Notes under the pieces: model-generated
Told to the model about the DNA's origin: nothing
Database searches by the model: none
What the model saw: the letters and a program-made list of their open reading frames with translations, nothing else
Source of the DNA: an uncultured Collinsella sp.
Lineage (GTDB): Bacteria; Actinomycetota; Coriobacteriia; Coriobacteriales; Coriobacteriaceae
Length of the DNA stretch: 6,505 nucleotides
NCBI GenBank assembly: GCA_938045085.1
Contig: CALINZ010000336.1
Location: forward strand, 1 to 6,505
Direction of reading: 5' to 3'
In this document: positions 6,111 through 6,505 of the stretch, piece by piece
Numbering within the stretch: the stretch's first letter is position 1
How the letters are laid out: each line of letters starts with the position of its first letter
Translations under genes and position numbers: made by a program

Positions 6111-6505
6111 CTACGGAATGTGTACCAAGTCCCTAAAGTAGACGTTGCCGGTTTGCTCCTCAAACATCCAGATATTGAGGTAGATGTCGTTGAGGTCGTT
6201 GTTCACGTCAAAATTTGGGTCGTCGAAGGTGCCTACAAAGGTGAGCATTGCGGTCGTTTCTTCGCCTGCGGCGACGGGCTGGCGCATGCGCACGTCGTGG
6301 ACGACACCGTTGACGTAGGCATAAGCATCAACATCGCCAAACATCATGTCGACATCGGTGTTGTTTGTCACCGCAAAGACCAACACGGCGTCGCCGTAGC
6401 CATCTGTGTCCTTGCCCAAGCAGGTAACATGGACGTTCTCGTCTGCCTCAAGATCGATGGGGAACTGTTTTTGAGGGTCGGGACCTAAGCCCTGGGGGTC
6501 GACTA
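6111..6505 (-). CDS. Hypothetical protein, C-terminal part (start outside window)
   Basis: The minus-strand frame is open from the window edge to TAG at 6113-6111, showing 130 residues. An apparent TTG start at 6419 is internal, because the frame continues upstream without a stop as GLGPDPQKQFPIDLEADENV. I do not recognise the protein. The sequence has alternating hydrophobic beta-strand-like stretches: AVLVFAVTNNTDVDMMF, DAYAYVNGVVHDVRM, VAAGEETTAMLTFVG, and IYLNIWMFEEQTGNVYF. The NNT motif followed by hydrophobic strands and a late G-x-x-x-F ending resembles small immunoglobulin-like domains of the DUF4352/DUF5067 kind found in secreted or lipid-anchored proteins of Gram-positive bacteria. 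That resemblance is from memory and weak. It is very acidic (many Asp and Glu), has no cysteine in the last 100 residues, and shows no membrane segment in the visible part. It converges on leuS and shares its terminator, so a functional link is not implied. Confidence 0.65.
   Translation of the reverse strand, partial: VDPQGLGPDPQKQFPIDLEADENVHVTCLGKDTDGYGDAVLVFAVTNNTDVDMMFGDVDAYAYVNGVVHDVRMRQPVAAGEETTAMLTFVGTFDDPNFDVNNDLNDIYLNIWMFEEQTGNVYFRDLVHIP

Noticed and set aside
6120..6488. A 122-codon plus-strand frame opposite the terminal hypothetical gene
   Set aside because: It starts without a ribosome binding site just after the leuS terminator. The minus-strand frame is open through the window edge, better structured and abuts a bidirectional terminator. 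Some doubt remains because both are unrecognised.

Overview
The window reads as a piece of a high-GC bacterial chromosome. It carries core metabolism and translation genes with short intergenic gaps and strong GGAG-type ribosome binding sites. The single-chain PurL, the IMP dehydrogenase type and the LeuRS sequence together suggest a gut anaerobe. My best guess is a Coriobacteriia member such as Collinsella, with a Clostridia-like alternative for the purine genes. This assignment rests on remembered resemblance, not on a search.

Layout. Positions 1-1631 (+) hold the C-terminal part of purL, a single-polypeptide FGAM synthase whose start lies outside the window; its PurQ-like glutaminase domain is complete. 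After 24 bases guaB follows (1656-3170, +), encoding a complete CBS-containing IMP dehydrogenase. It appears to belong to the unusual type best known from the protozoan Tritrichomonas foetus. The two genes look like one purine transcription unit (IMP synthesis, then IMP to XMP) and are closed by a hairpin at 3219-3253. The gap 3171-3429 is the most structured part of the window: a terminator, a candidate extended -10 promoter, and a nested palindrome of about 130 bases with two perfectly complementary 29-base arms, ending four bases before the leuS ribosome binding site. leuS (3430-6006, +) is a complete leucyl-tRNA synthetase with its editing domain. A hairpin at 6031-6070 probably terminates both leuS and a convergent minus-strand gene. 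Only the last 130 codons of that gene (6505-6111) are visible, and they encode a protein of unknown function.

The main points for follow-up are the leuS leader palindrome, the T. foetus-type IMP dehydrogenase with residues predicted to give mycophenolic-acid resistance, and a modest codon-usage shift between purL-guaB and leuS that could reflect transfer or a chimeric assembly. I saw no tRNA, rRNA, CRISPR array, transposase or phage gene.
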